DNA of 64,000 nucleotides from the NCBI RefSeq assembly GCF_900103525.1, contig NZ_FNHN01000001.1, positions 560,958 to 624,957 of the forward strand, in the 5' to 3' direction. Source of the DNA: Bacillus sp. OK048 (GTDB lineage: Bacteria; Bacillota; Bacilli; Bacillales; Cytobacillaceae). Below the pieces are notes generated by a model. It ran no database searches, had not been told where the DNA came from, and was given only the letters and a program-made list of their open reading frames with translations. Positions 18,868 to 29,140 of this stretch are shown in pieces. The first letter of the stretch is position 1. The number at the start of each line of letters is the position of its first letter. Both the position numbers and the translations under genes were made by a program.

Positions 18868-19968
18868 TTAATATCTAGCATAACGGCTTATATTTAACAG
18901 AACACCTATAGCCATCAACATTAATGTTAGTGAAGAGCCGCCATAACTTAGGAACGGAAGCGTGATCCCGGTAACAGGCATCAAACCCGTTACAACACCG
19001 ACATTAATCATAACCTGAATGGCAACCATCGAAATAATCCCTACCGCCAAAAAGCTTCCATATAAATCTGGTGCCCCTAAGGCGATGCGGATTCCCCTCC
19101 ATAATAACAGTGCAAATAAAAGTAAAATAAAAGAGCCGCCAATAAATCCTAGTTCTTCAGATAATATAGCAAAAATAAAGTCAGTTTGGGGTTCAGGCAA
19201 ATAAAAAAACTTTTGCCGGCTCTCTCCAAGTCCTAATCCGAAGAGACCACCAGGTCCAATTGCATAAAGTGATTGGATAATTTGAAATCCACTACCTAAT
19301 GGGTCTTGCCATGGGTCTAAAAAAGATGTGATTCTTTTAATCCTATACGGTGCGGAAGCAACTAAGCCTACAAATCCAGCTAAGCCCAAAAATCCTAAGA
19401 AAGCAAAATGGCCAACCCTTGCACCAGCAATAAAAATCATGACAACACAGGTTCCAATCATTACAGTACCAGTACCTAGATCTGGTTGAAGCATAATTAA
19501 AGCAAAGGCGATAAAAGCAAGACCTAATGAAGGAACTAGTCCTTGTCGAAAGGACGTAATCAATTTCTGTCTCTCAGATAAAAACTTGGCTAAAAAGGCA
19601 ATCATTGCAAGCTTCATAAATTCGGACGGCTGCACGGAAAATGCACCTACTCCAATCCAGCTTCGAGAGCCATTTCGAACATTTCCGACCCCGGGAATGA
19701 GCACGAGAATGAGTAAGACAAAGCAGACAATCAAGATGACCTTTGACCACTCTCTCCAAGTCCAATAATTTATATTCATAATAAAAAACATGGCAGCAAT
19801 TCCAACACCAGCAAAAAGCGTTTGTCGTTTTGCAAAGAAGAAGGAGTCTTCAAATTTAAATTCTGCCCAGACAGCACTGGCACTATAAACCATAATTAGC
19901 CCCACAGCCAATAGAGTTAAGGTTACAATTAATAATATAAAATCAGGAGTAGTTCTTTTTGTCGGCAC
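18868..19968 (-). CDS. spoVE: SEDS-family lipid II polymerase SpoVE (FtsW-like)
   Basis: SpoVE is the SEDS glycosyltransferase for spore cortex peptidoglycan and pairs with the transpeptidase SpoVD. It has 366 residues, the B. subtilis length, from a GTG with GAGGTG upstream. There are ten membrane helices and the SEDS signatures VRNGSRSWIGVGAFSVQPSE, QPDLGTG, and the C-terminal GITLPFLSYGGSS. The dcw position and near identity to SpoVE favour it over the vegetative FtsW, which is encoded elsewhere in Bacillus. Confidence 0.95.
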   Translation of the reverse strand: MPTKRTTPDFILLIVTLTLLAVGLIMVYSASAVWAEFKFEDSFFFAKRQTLFAGVGIAAMFFIMNINYWTWREWSKVILIVCFVLLILVLIPGVGNVRNGSRSWIGVGAFSVQPSEFMKLAMIAFLAKFLSERQKLITSFRQGLVPSLGLAFIAFALIMLQPDLGTGTVMIGTCVVMIFIAGARVGHFAFLGFLGLAGFVGLVASAPYRIKRITSFLDPWQDPLGSGFQIIQSLYAIGPGGLFGLGLGESRQKFFYLPEPQTDFIFAILSEELGFIGGSFILLLFALLLWRGIRIALGAPDLYGSFLAVGIISMVAIQVMINVGVVTGLMPVTGITLPFLSYGGSSLTLMLMAIGVLLNISRYARY

Positions 19969-20004
19969 ACCAAACACCTCGAGTAGCAAGTTTAGGGCTT
20001 TTGT

Positions 20005-20046
20005 TGTCCAGCTCCAGCGACCAGGAGCTAGGGGTCGTTGGACGAG
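20005..20046. repeat. Short copy of a dispersed Bacillus palindromic repeat
   Basis: The segment TGTCCAGCTCCAGCG followed by an imperfect inverted partner (CGACC...GGTCG, TCCA...TGGA) lies in the murD-spoVE gap. The same 15 bases occur in reverse complement at 53998-54012 at the end of a longer repeat, so this looks like a shortened member of the same family. Confidence 0.6.
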
Positions 20047-20052
20047 CTGCCC

Positions 20053-21405
20053 TTACTTAAGCTTATGCACCGCTTCGATAAAAATGTCTCCTCTGACTTC
20101 AAAAGTTTTGTGTTGATCCCAGCTTGCACATGCAGGAGACAACAAAATCACGTCGTCTGGTTCTGAATATCGAAAAGCAACAGGCACGGCCTTTTCCACA
20201 TTATCGACACGACTTATTTGTTTTATTCCTGCCTCTCTACCAACACGCTCAATTTTTGGTGCTGTTTGACCAAAGGTAATTAATGCCTTCACATTTTTCA
20301 AATATGGGAGTAATTCATCAAATTCATTTCCACGATCAAGGCCGCCTGCCAACAAAATGATTGGATTTTTAAATGCTTGTAACGCAGGGATAGTAGCAAG
20401 TATATTTGTAGCTTTTGAATCGTTATAAAACTTTCTCCCAGCATATTCTGAAACGTACTGTAGGCGATGTTTAACACCAGTAAACGTTCTAAGAACGTTT
20501 TGAATGGCTTCATTAGGAACACCGGTTAACTTTGCTGCTGCCATTGCCGATAAAATATTTTCTAGATTATGGATCCCCGGAAGAGCAATTTCTTCCACTA
20601 GCATTATTTTCTCACCATTAAAGCAAATCCAACCTTCGCTCATATAAGCACCTTTATCAAGAACTTGCTTAGTTGAAAACGGTATTTTTGTGGCATGAGA
20701 ACGGTCGGCAATCTCCTGCACTTCATGCTGATCTGCATTGAAAATAAAATAATCTGCTTCTGTTTGGTTTTTTGTAATATTTGCTTTTGCTTTAATATAC
20801 TCATTACGTGTTCCATGATAATCCAAATGAGCGTCATAAAGATTTGTAATAATAGCGATCTTCGGAGTAAAGGTTTCTATCCCCATTAATTGAAAGGAGG
20901 ATAATTCAATAACAATATTATTTTCTTCCGTTGCCCCTTCAGCTACACCAGATGCAACCGTCCCAATATTTCCCGCAATTAAAGGGTTCTTATTACCTTC
21001 ATTCATCATTTCAAAGATCAGTGTTGTTGTTGTTGTTTTCCCATTAGTCCCAGTTATCCCTATGAAAGGTGCTTCTGATATTTGATAAGCAAGCTCCACC
21101 TCTGTTAATACAGGAATTCCTATCTCTATAGCCCCTTCAATGATAGGGTTTTGATAAGGAATCCCGGGATTTTTGACAATGAGTTCGAAACCTTCATCTA
21201 GAAGTTCAACAGGATGTTCACCGCAAATGACTTTAATCCCTTGCTCTAACAATCCGCGTGCTTCAGGATTTTCTGATAACGGCTTTTTATCATTTACCGT
21301 CACAAACGCACCAAGCTTATGTAAAAGCGCTGCAGCTGTTACCCCACTTTTTGCTAAACCAAGTACCAGAATTTTTTTATGAAGATACGTATTTATCTGT
21401 TTCAA
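20053..21405 (-). CDS. murD: UDP-MurNAc-L-Ala:D-Glu ligase
   Basis: MurD adds D-glutamate to UDP-MurNAc-L-Ala, using ATP. The 450-residue Mur ligase begins with the Rossmann-like UDP-binding domain ([14 protein letters not shown]), then has the P-loop [14 protein letters not shown] at about residue 115, and ends with [13 protein letters not shown] and [11 protein letters not shown], the classic MurD C-terminal motifs. It follows mraY with no gap. Confidence 0.98.
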   Translation of the reverse strand: MKQINTYLHKKILVLGLAKSGVTAAALLHKLGAFVTVNDKKPLSENPEARGLLEQGIKVICGEHPVELLDEGFELIVKNPGIPYQNPIIEGAIEIGIPVLTEVELAYQISEAPFIGITGTNGKTTTTTLIFEMMNEGNKNPLIAGNIGTVASGVAEGATEENNIVIELSSFQLMGIETFTPKIAIITNLYDAHLDYHGTRNEYIKAKANITKNQTEADYFIFNADQHEVQEIADRSHATKIPFSTKQVLDKGAYMSEGWICFNGEKIMLVEEIALPGIHNLENILSAMAAAKLTGVPNEAIQNVLRTFTGVKHRLQYVSEYAGRKFYNDSKATNILATIPALQAFKNPIILLAGGLDRGNEFDELLPYLKNVKALITFGQTAPKIERVGREAGIKQISRVDNVEKAVPVAFRYSEPDDVILLSPACASWDQHKTFEVRGDIFIEAVHKLK

Positions 21406-22380
21406 TTATAACCACACCTCAATATAGATACCTAGTATCGCTAATAGTAAACCAACACTCCAAAACGTTACAACAACCTTCCATTCTGACCAGCCAAGTA
21501 ACTCATAATGGTGATGGAGTGGACTCATTCGGAAAATTCGTTTCCCTGTAGTTTTAAACGAGATTACCTGTAGAATAACCGATAATGTTTCAATTACAAA
21601 TACTCCACCGATGATGACTAATAATAACTCTAATTTCGTTAAGATTGCGATGGTCGCGATCGCGCCGCCAAGAGCAAGTGAACCCGTATCACCCATAAAT
21701 ACTTTTGCAGGGTGGGCATTAAAAACGAGGAAGCCTAAGACTGCTCCAGCCACAGCAACTGAGAAGATTGCCACTTCCATCTGCGATTGATTCCAGGCTA
21801 AGACTGCATAGGCACCAAATGCAATGGCAGCCGTACCTGAAAGTAATCCATCCAGTCCATCAGTTAGATTGACTGCATTCGAGAATCCCACTAGCCAGAA
21901 AACAATAAAAAACACAAAAAACCAGCCTAATTCAACTGAGTAATCAGTTCCTGGGATAGTGATTTCCGTCGGAAATCCATTTTGCTTATAAACAAGATAA
22001 AAAATTATCGAAATAATAATTTGACCTAAAAGCTTTTGTCTAGAAGTTAATCCTAAATTCCTCTTTAGGGCTACTTTAATAAAATCATCCAAAAATCCAA
22101 GTAATCCAAAACCAAACGTCACAAGGATAAGCAGATATGTTTTAACTGTCGGTTCTGAAAACTTCCCTGTCATGACAAGCGTGGTAATAATAATGGAAAA
22201 TAAAATCATGATTCCACCCATCGTTGGTGTTCCTGTTTTTACCTGATGGGATTTGGGACCTTCTTCACGAATGCTTTGTCCAAATTTCAACCTTCTTAAG
22301 AAGGGAATAAAAATCGGAGAAAGCAGAACAGTAATTAGAAATCCCATTAATATTGTGAAAAAAATAACTTGCTCCAGCAT
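21406..22380 (-). CDS. mraY: Phospho-N-acetylmuramoyl-pentapeptide transferase
   Basis: MraY moves phospho-MurNAc-pentapeptide onto undecaprenyl phosphate to make lipid I. It has 324 residues from the ATG with AGGAGGGG upstream (the frame opens eight codons earlier). There are ten membrane helices, the Asp-rich motif [31 protein letters not shown] and the histidine motif [11 protein letters not shown]. Confidence 0.98.
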   Translation of the reverse strand: MLEQVIFFTILMGFLITVLLSPIFIPFLRRLKFGQSIREEGPKSHQVKTGTPTMGGIMILFSIIITTLVMTGKFSEPTVKTYLLILVTFGFGLLGFLDDFIKVALKRNLGLTSRQKLLGQIIISIIFYLVYKQNGFPTEITIPGTDYSVELGWFFVFFIVFWLVGFSNAVNLTDGLDGLLSGTAAIAFGAYAVLAWNQSQMEVAIFSVAVAGAVLGFLVFNAHPAKVFMGDTGSLALGGAIATIAILTKLELLLVIIGGVFVIETLSVILQVISFKTTGKRIFRMSPLHHHYELLGWSEWKVVVTFWSVGLLLAILGIYIEVWL

Positions 22381-22381
22381 T

Positions 22382-22837
22382 TTATCCCCTCCTCTCTGCA
22401 TCAAGATCAGTATTTTTCTTTGATATCTTTTCCAACATTACAGCTATATCATATGTTTCTTTATTTTCTTTGAGAAGTTTTTTATTTAAAAATACGAATT
22501 TGGTCACATTCATTTTCTCAGCAGTATCTCCGTCTATTTTTTCAATATAAAAGCTTATTATTTCTCTAATTGCATTAATCGGATTATTAGTAAAAAAGAT
22601 GGGAAAGTGATTTGGTGTATACCTTGGTACTTGTTTCGTTCTATCCCAAATTGCTGCAATGGCTCCATTGGCAATCGCGTCTAATAGTTCCCCAGAATCA
22701 TCGTTTAACGGTATAAACAGACCTCTTGGCTGCGTTAGGGCTGAATTATCAGTAACCGTAAAGTATAAATGATCTGCCGTTTTTACTCCCTTATAATCAG
22801 AGAATAATGTTACTAAATCATCGAACGCTAAATACAT
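22382..22837 (-). CDS. MurF N-terminal-domain-like protein without the ATPase domain (uncharacterised)
   Basis: This 151-residue protein lies inside the dcw cluster, 2 bp after murE and touching mraY, with GAGGAGAG before its ATG. Residues 30-101 resemble the substrate-binding N-terminal domain of MurE/MurF ligases: RGLFIPL (usually GxLFxxL), [13 protein letters not shown] (usually A..GA.A.v.d) and [17 protein letters not shown] (usually D...AL..LA..yR.K). There is no GTNGKT P-loop, central domain or C-terminal domain. The last 50 residues are charged (KK, EK). B. subtilis has no gene here. The frame is open with a good ribosome site, so it is not an obvious pseudogene. A regulatory or adaptor role in Mur precursor synthesis is only an inference. 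Confidence 0.75.
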   Translation of the reverse strand: MYLAFDDLVTLFSDYKGVKTADHLYFTVTDNSALTQPRGLFIPLNDDSGELLDAIANGAIAAIWDRTKQVPRYTPNHFPIFFTNNPINAIREIISFYIEKIDGDTAEKMNVTKFVFLNKKLLKENKETYDIAVMLEKISKKNTDLDAERRG

Positions 22838-22839
22838 TT

Positions 22840-24300
22840 CTATCTCTCCTCGATAGCTTCCCGAGCCACCACTCGGTCATCAAAATCATAAACATTATGG
22901 CCAATAATCTGGTAGGTTTCGTGACCTTTACCAGCTATTAAGATAACATCACCTGCAGCTGCCTCGTTAATTGCTGCTGAAATGGCCTCTTTTCTATCAG
23001 GAATGGTGATATAACTTTTCCCCATGACACCAGCTTCCATATCTATTAATATCGCTAATGGATCTTCACTTCTTGGATTATCGGAGGTAAATATCGGATC
23101 TGTTGCATAACGACACGCAATTTCCGCCATTAGTGGTCGCTTCGTTTTATCACGATCCCCTCCACAGCCAACAATTACAAAGATACGTTTTTTTGCAAAG
23201 CTCTGAATGGTTTTTAAAACATTTTCTAAACTATCTGGTGTATGTGCATAATCTACAATGACAGTAAATTCTTGACCAGTATTTACTAACTCAAATCTGC
23301 CATCGACTCCAGTAACACTCTCAATCGAATGAATAATATCCATCATCGGAATTTTTGATACAAGTGCCGTAGCAATACTTGCCAAAACATTATAAACACT
23401 AAACTTCCCAATTAACTTGATGCTGATGGGATAAACCTTCTCTTTTACTACTATTTCAAAGGTAGTTCCTGCAGAAGTCATCTGAATATTTCTAGCATAT
23501 ATATCCGCCTCATGGTCAATTCCATATGTAACGACATGAGCTGCTGTTGATTTTCGATACATTTCAGAAGCGGAATCATCTGCATTTAAGATAGCAAATT
23601 TGGGTTTATTAGCGTCAAATGTGTTACCAAGCTGTGAAAACAATAAGCTTTTGGCATGCATATAGTCTTCCATTGTTTTATGATAGTCTAAATGGTCTTG
23701 AGTGAGATTCGTGAACACAGCGATATCATAATCACAACCATGGACTCTCCCCATATGTAAGGCATGGGAGGAAACTTCCATAATAGCTGTATCAACACCA
23801 GCTTCAAGCATTTGTTGGAAACCCTTTTGAAGTACAAGACTTTCTGGAGTTGTATTTTTTGTTTCAAATTTCTGATCACCAATTTTTGTATACATGGTAC
23901 CGATTAAACCAGTGCTCCGGTTTACATCAGAAAATATTTTTTCGATTAGATGACTGGTTGTCGTCTTCCCATTTGTTCCTGTAATTCCAATTAAATGCAG
24001 TTTCTTTGTTGGATGTTGATAAAAAGCATCAGCAAGGACTGCCATTGCTCTAATGGTATCGTTAACGATTATGACGGGTACTGAAAGTGGTAGCGCCCTT
24101 TCAGCAAGTACTGCAGCAGCACCATTTTTAACCGCTGTTTCAGCAAAATCATGTCCATCGACAGTAAAACCTTTTATACAAATAAATAAACTACCCTTTT
24201 GCACCCTGCGATTATCATTATCAATCGAAGTAATTTCCGGATCATCCCCTTGATAGGGAACGAGCAGGTGCAAATGTTGAAGTAAATCATGTAGTTTCAT
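22840..24300 (-). CDS. murE: UDP-MurNAc-L-Ala-D-Glu:meso-diaminopimelate ligase
   Basis: MurE adds meso-diaminopimelate to the stem peptide. It has 486 residues from the ATG at 24300 with GAGAGGA upstream (the frame is open to 24375 without support). Its N-terminal UDP-binding domain includes GSLFICIKG and [21 protein letters not shown], followed by the P-loop GITGTNGKT at about residue 105. The DNPR motif ([11 protein letters not shown]) shows specificity for meso-Dap rather than lysine. Confidence 0.97.
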   Translation of the reverse strand: MKLHDLLQHLHLLVPYQGDDPEITSIDNDNRRVQKGSLFICIKGFTVDGHDFAETAVKNGAAAVLAERALPLSVPVIIVNDTIRAMAVLADAFYQHPTKKLHLIGITGTNGKTTTSHLIEKIFSDVNRSTGLIGTMYTKIGDQKFETKNTTPESLVLQKGFQQMLEAGVDTAIMEVSSHALHMGRVHGCDYDIAVFTNLTQDHLDYHKTMEDYMHAKSLLFSQLGNTFDANKPKFAILNADDSASEMYRKSTAAHVVTYGIDHEADIYARNIQMTSAGTTFEIVVKEKVYPISIKLIGKFSVYNVLASIATALVSKIPMMDIIHSIESVTGVDGRFELVNTGQEFTVIVDYAHTPDSLENVLKTIQSFAKKRIFVIVGCGGDRDKTKRPLMAEIACRYATDPIFTSDNPRSEDPLAILIDMEAGVMGKSYITIPDRKEAISAAINEAAAGDVILIAGKGHETYQIIGHNVYDFDDRVVAREAIEER

Positions 24301-24446
24301 AATCTCAAATCCTCTCTTGCCTTTTCGAAAAATACTATTATTTATATGGAAAGATCCTCTTATAAAAATATTCACCTTATTTTACAGCAAAACTATGTAG
24401 AATGCTATTTATCCTTAAGATCCAACATTAATATTTCAAATAAACA

Positions 24447-24471
24447 GGCGGCGGAATTCATTCCGGCCGCC
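24447..24471 (-). terminator. GC-rich hairpin after spoVD
   Basis: GGCGGC(C)GGAA pairs with TTCCGCCGCC in the gap between spoVD and murE. The downstream tract on the minus strand is only moderately T-rich, so read-through into murE is possible. Confidence 0.6.
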
Positions 24472-24500
24472 ATTTTTACATGAACCTGCTTGGATTATAT

Positions 24501-26420
24501 TTATTCCTGATCATCAAAATAAAGCCAAATCGTCGAACCTTCTTTTACCTTCGTACCCGGATCTGGAGATTGCCTTACGACCACATCTCCTTTTCCTTTG
24601 GCGTCTATTTTAAGATTGATTAATTGTTCTGTGATCTCTAGTTTCGTTAAACCAGTTAAGTCAGGAAGTGTAATTAACGCCTTATCTGGCCATTTTATTT
24701 CTTTTTCAATTTGATCTTTTCGAGGCTCTACTCCCATTGCCATGAGTCCATCCTTCATAATACTGCCAACCATTGGAGCGGATACAGTTCCCCCGAAGAT
24801 TAACCCCCCTTTTGGGTTATCGACGGCAACATAAACCACGATTTGTGGATCATCTGCAGGAGCAAAGCCCATAAAGGAAACGATAAAGTTATTTTCCAAA
24901 TATCTCCCGTTTTGAGCTTTTTGAGCTGTACCTGTTTTTCCTCCAATACGATACGAGTCAACAAAGGCCCGGAAACCTGTTCCTTGAGCGACTACACTCT
25001 CAAGCGCATGGCGAATTTCCTTCGACGTTTCTTCAGAAATTACTCTTCTTTTCGCAACAGGAGTATTTCTCATGACTACTTCCTTCGTAACAGGATCAAT
25101 TAACTCTTGTGCGATATATGGCTTATAAAGCGTCCCTCCATTCACCGCAGCCGCTACCGCTGCAACCTGTTGAATAGGGGTCACGGAAACGCCTTGACCA
25201 AATGCAGTGGTCGCTAACTCGACTGGGCCCACCCGATTTAAATTAAATAATATCCCTGAACCTTCACCAGCTAAATCGATTCCTGTTTTCTGTCCAAAGC
25301 CGAAATCTTTAATATATTTAAACAAAGTATCTTTACCTAATCTTTGCCCCAATTCTACAAAACCTGGGTTACAAGAGTTTTGCACGACCTCAAGGAAAGT
25401 TTGACTTCCATGACCGCCTCTTTTCCAGCATTTCAATCTGGCCCCGGCCACTTCAACCGAGCCCGGATCATGAAAATGTTCCTTTTCTAAATCAACCTTG
25501 CCTTCCTCTAAAGCTGCCGCAAGTGTGATAATTTTAAAAGTAGAACCAGGCTCATAGCTTGACCACACCGGTAAGTTTCTGTTGTATACCTCTTGTGGAA
25601 CATTTTGAAATTCAGCGGGATCAAATGTAGGTCGGCTCGACATCCCGAGAATTTTCCCATTATTCGGATCCATTGCAATCGCAATAATACCATCAGGATT
25701 ATAGGTTGCCTCTGCAATATCAAGCTCCCTTTCAATAATGGTTTGAATTTTAGTATCGATGGTAAGCTTTAAATCAAGTCCATCAACTGGATGCTCATAA
25801 TCATCAGCCATGTCATTCATTCTTTCCCCTTTAGCATTAGCATAAAACTTTACCGAGCCTCTTTCACCGCTAAGCTCTTTATCGTAGTAAAGTTCTAACC
25901 CCATTAGCCCTTGGTTGTCCACCCCAGAGAAACCTAGGACATGAGAAAGATAGCTGCCGAATGGATAATGCCTTTTTGAATCTTCTCCTATATATACCCC
26001 TTCAAGCCCTAAAGCTCTGATTTCTTTAGCTTTTTCATGGGAAATCTTTCTTCCTTCTTTAATCCTTATAATGGATTCGCCCTGGGTAATTTGTCGATAC
26101 GTATTTTCCTTAGAAGTATTTAACACCGATGCAAGTTTCTCGGAGGTTGTCGCAGGGTCTTTTACCTGTCTTGGTACTACATATACAGTCGGAGCACTTA
26201 CATTGGTTGCTAACGGTACACCATTACGGTCGATAATTTCGCCACGCTCTGGCTCAAAAGGAATATTCCGGCTCCATAACCCCTTTGCTTGTCCAGTCAA
26301 CTTATCACCAAGAACAAACTGTACATATCCAAGTCGGACATCAATGATTAGAAAGATTAGAATTCCAACGAACAATGCAATCATTAACCTTTTACGGACA
26401 GTTACATTTGAAACACGCAT
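24501..26420 (-). CDS. spoVD: Sporulation-specific class B penicillin-binding protein SpoVD
   Basis: SpoVD is the transpeptidase that works with SpoVE to make the spore cortex. The 639-residue protein has one N-terminal membrane helix, a dimerisation/pedestal domain, and a transpeptidase domain with SxxK (PGSTFK), SCN and KTG (GGKTGTA). It ends with one PASTA domain (about residues 580-637). The single PASTA domain and its place between pbpB and murE match SpoVD. Confidence 0.96.
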   Translation of the reverse strand: MRVSNVTVRKRLMIALFVGILIFLIIDVRLGYVQFVLGDKLTGQAKGLWSRNIPFEPERGEIIDRNGVPLATNVSAPTVYVVPRQVKDPATTSEKLASVLNTSKENTYRQITQGESIIRIKEGRKISHEKAKEIRALGLEGVYIGEDSKRHYPFGSYLSHVLGFSGVDNQGLMGLELYYDKELSGERGSVKFYANAKGERMNDMADDYEHPVDGLDLKLTIDTKIQTIIERELDIAEATYNPDGIIAIAMDPNNGKILGMSSRPTFDPAEFQNVPQEVYNRNLPVWSSYEPGSTFKIITLAAALEEGKVDLEKEHFHDPGSVEVAGARLKCWKRGGHGSQTFLEVVQNSCNPGFVELGQRLGKDTLFKYIKDFGFGQKTGIDLAGEGSGILFNLNRVGPVELATTAFGQGVSVTPIQQVAAVAAAVNGGTLYKPYIAQELIDPVTKEVVMRNTPVAKRRVISEETSKEIRHALESVVAQGTGFRAFVDSYRIGGKTGTAQKAQNGRYLENNFIVSFMGFAPADDPQIVVYVAVDNPKGGLIFGGTVSAPMVGSIMKDGLMAMGVEPRKDQIEKEIKWPDKALITLPDLTGLTKLEITEQLINLKIDAKGKGDVVVRQSPDPGTKVKEGSTIWLYFDDQE

Positions 26421-26513
26421 AAAATGAACGAGCCTCCTTTATCCTACTCGTTCATTTATATGCTTGTACGTATTTAATTAGAACGATTACTACTACTGTT
26501 TGCCCGCCTATCA

Positions 26514-28751
26514 TTACTCTTGAAGGGGCTTTTCTACATCTTCATCCGATAACTCACTATTTTCACCGGCTTTTGTTTTTTCTGCTTCAAATTTTAATTT
26601 TTCTTCTGGAGTTTTTAAATCCACGATTAAAAACTCATCTTTGCGCAATATCGTTCCCTCTGTGATATTTTGCTTTACAACATAACCACTGCCTGTTGAA
26701 TTTAGTTTTACTCCAGATAATTTGGCCACCTTCATTACATCACGGAGTGACCATCCTCTCATGTTGGGTGCAATCAAATCTCCTTCTGTCTGGAGGATTA
26801 TTTTTTCTCCTTCGAGCACATTGGTACTCGCTGCCGGAAGCTGACCAGTCACTTTTGAGCCAGATCCTAAAACAACAACTTCAAGGCCTTGCTCCTTAAG
26901 TTTGTTTACTGTTTCCGCTACGTCTAGATCAACCAAATTAGCTAGTTTTGAGGTAGAGGCTTTTGGCTGCTGTGATGGTTGAATATTTAAATATTGTAAA
27001 CTATTTTTCATTACGGGATTAAATAGCATTGAAACTGGAATCGACCCCATAGAATAGTGGTCTATCTCTGGCTGTTGAACAGCAACATAAACAATTAATT
27101 TTGGATCATCCGCAGGAGCCATTCCTAAGAATGAAAATATATAATCTTTCTGTCCAGTTAAGTAGCCGCCCTTTGGATTAGGAATACTTGCAGTCCCTGT
27201 TTTCCCCGCAACACTATACCCATCAATTTGATATCGATTACCTGTTCCCGTTTCTTCGTTGGAGACGACAGTTTCAAGAATATCACGGACTTCTTTTGCT
27301 GTTGCAGCAGAAATAGGTGTGGAAACTACCTCTGGTGTAACATCCCGAATTACCTCACCCGTATCGTGATTAACAATTTTATCAATTACTTGCGGCTTCA
27401 TCATTTTCCCATTATTAGCAATCGCAGTAGCAGCTTGTATTTGCTGAATCGGTGTGATCGCTGTACCTTGACCATATGCAGTTGTTGCTTTTTCAATTGG
27501 CCAATTATATTGAATTTTCCCTGATGTCTCTAATGGCAGGTCAATTCCAGTTGGCGCATCAAAACCAAATTTAGTTAAGTACTCACGAAATTTCTCGAAT
27601 CCCAACTTTTCATTTGCGAGCTTTGCAAATGCAACATTGGATGAACGCTGAACTCCCTCAAGGTAGGAAATAGTTCCCCAGCCATATCCGTTATGGTCAT
27701 GAATGGGTTTGTCTTTTGATGTTACTCGATAAGAACCCGACTCGAATGGTTCATTGGGATCAAATTTATTTTCTTCAATAGCCGCTGCAAGCGTAAAAAT
27801 TTTCATTGTCGAACCTGGTTCGAAGGAAATTTCTATCGCTTCATTGTGCCAGCTCTTATCAATCCCCTCTTTTGTTTTAGGGTGAAACGAAGGTCTTTGT
27901 CCCATCGCTAAAATATTGCCTGTTTTAGGGTCAGCAACAATGGCAATGATTTTTTTAGGTTTATATTCGTCGACAACTTTATTCATAGCGTCTTCTAAAA
28001 ATGTTTGAATCTTTTTATCAATCGTTAGATAAACATCATTACCATTCTGAGCAGGGGATACCTTTTCTTTTCCATCCGGAAGCAAATAGCCCCATAAATC
28101 GCTTTCGTATTTAATTTCCCCATCTTTACCTGTTAACTCATCGTTTAATAGTTGTTCAATCCCCATTTTTCCGACGTAGTTATAGCTCCCATCCTCTTCA
28201 TCAATTCTGTCTGCATAACCAACTAGATGGGAGGCAAAGATTCCATTCGGATAAAACCTTTTTGAATCTCGTTTGAACGTTATCCCTGGAAGCTTTAATG
28301 CTTCAATTTCTTTTTTCGTTTGGTGTGAGATATCTCTTCCTGCTTTTCCGAACTCAACTTGAAACCTATCCTTTGTCAACCTACTATAAATCTCGGACTC
28401 TTCCATATCTAAATACTTTGCTAATTCACTTGCCGTTTTTTTGGGGTCTGTTACATGATTAGGCTTCTTTGGATTTGTTGTCATCTTTTTATCGAGAATA
28501 GCAATTAAGGTATAGGCTGTTGAATCTTCAGAAATGACCTCGCCTTTTTGGTCATAAATTACACCTCTTACCGCATCCATAGTCCCTATTCTGCTATACT
28601 TTTGCTCCGCTTTTGCTGCAAGTGGCTGTGCTCCCACCTCACCAGTAAATTGAATGGTAAAATATCTAAAAATCAATATAAAAAAGAGCAGGCCGAATAA
28701 TCCAAATAACCCGACTGCTCCGAAATTCATATATGGCTGTTTCTTGTTCAT
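26514..28751 (-). CDS. pbpB: Class B penicillin-binding protein 2B (FtsI-type division transpeptidase)
   Basis: PBP2B is the septal transpeptidase of vegetative division. The 745-residue protein has an N-terminal membrane helix, pedestal domain, SxxK (PGSTMK), SSN and KTG (AGKTGTA), then two PASTA domains in the last 140 residues and an acidic tail. Its ATG overlaps the ftsL stop (ATGA). The ribosome site is weak, so translation probably depends on coupling to ftsL. It is a paralogue of the adjacent SpoVD. Confidence 0.97.
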   Translation of the reverse strand: MNKKQPYMNFGAVGLFGLFGLLFFILIFRYFTIQFTGEVGAQPLAAKAEQKYSRIGTMDAVRGVIYDQKGEVISEDSTAYTLIAILDKKMTTNPKKPNHVTDPKKTASELAKYLDMEESEIYSRLTKDRFQVEFGKAGRDISHQTKKEIEALKLPGITFKRDSKRFYPNGIFASHLVGYADRIDEEDGSYNYVGKMGIEQLLNDELTGKDGEIKYESDLWGYLLPDGKEKVSPAQNGNDVYLTIDKKIQTFLEDAMNKVVDEYKPKKIIAIVADPKTGNILAMGQRPSFHPKTKEGIDKSWHNEAIEISFEPGSTMKIFTLAAAIEENKFDPNEPFESGSYRVTSKDKPIHDHNGYGWGTISYLEGVQRSSNVAFAKLANEKLGFEKFREYLTKFGFDAPTGIDLPLETSGKIQYNWPIEKATTAYGQGTAITPIQQIQAATAIANNGKMMKPQVIDKIVNHDTGEVIRDVTPEVVSTPISAATAKEVRDILETVVSNEETGTGNRYQIDGYSVAGKTGTASIPNPKGGYLTGQKDYIFSFLGMAPADDPKLIVYVAVQQPEIDHYSMGSIPVSMLFNPVMKNSLQYLNIQPSQQPKASTSKLANLVDLDVAETVNKLKEQGLEVVVLGSGSKVTGQLPAASTNVLEGEKIILQTEGDLIAPNMRGWSLRDVMKVAKLSGVKLNSTGSGYVVKQNITEGTILRKDEFLIVDLKTPEEKLKFEAEKTKAGENSELSDEDVEKPLQE

Positions 28752-29107
28752 TTCTCGTGCACAACCTTGACATTATTTTCGTTTAATACAAGTCCCATTT
28801 GTTTTGCTTTTTCCAAAATCCGCTCATACTTACTTAGCTCACTAACTTGTACATGAAGATCATTGTTTTCCTTTTTTAGTTCACTTATCGAGGTTTGGAC
28901 CTCCTGAATATCCTTGTTTACCTGGTAAATTCCCGCTTGATTCGAGATGAGGTGGACGGCACCAAAACAAACCAACCCTGTAAATACTAATCCGATTACT
29001 TTTTCCCCAGGTGTAAGCCAGTGTTTTCTTGTTTTTACAATGCTCCGTTCCTGTACAGTCCGTTCTACTTGCTGTTGTTGCTGAAATTTCCTGGCAAGAT
29101 TACTCAT
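28748..29107 (-). CDS. ftsL: Cell division protein FtsL
   Basis: FtsL is a 119-residue bitopic membrane protein with a basic, Gln-rich cytoplasmic tail, one membrane helix (about residues 37-57) and an extracytoplasmic leucine-zipper-like coiled coil that pairs with DivIC and DivIB. In B. subtilis FtsL is unstable and limiting for division. It lies between rsmH and pbpB. Confidence 0.94.
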   Translation of the reverse strand: MSNLARKFQQQQQVERTVQERSIVKTRKHWLTPGEKVIGLVFTGLVCFGAVHLISNQAGIYQVNKDIQEVQTSISELKKENNDLHVQVSELSKYERILEKAKQMGLVLNENNVKVVHEK

Positions 29108-29140
29108 TCTTTCCCCTCCACATAGTTATTTTTAGACTAT

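Noticed and set aside
22382..22837. Reading the small MurF-like ORF as a truncated murF pseudogene
   Set aside because: The frame is intact, has a good ribosome site and is tightly packed between murE and mraY. I see no remains of the ATPase domain on either side.
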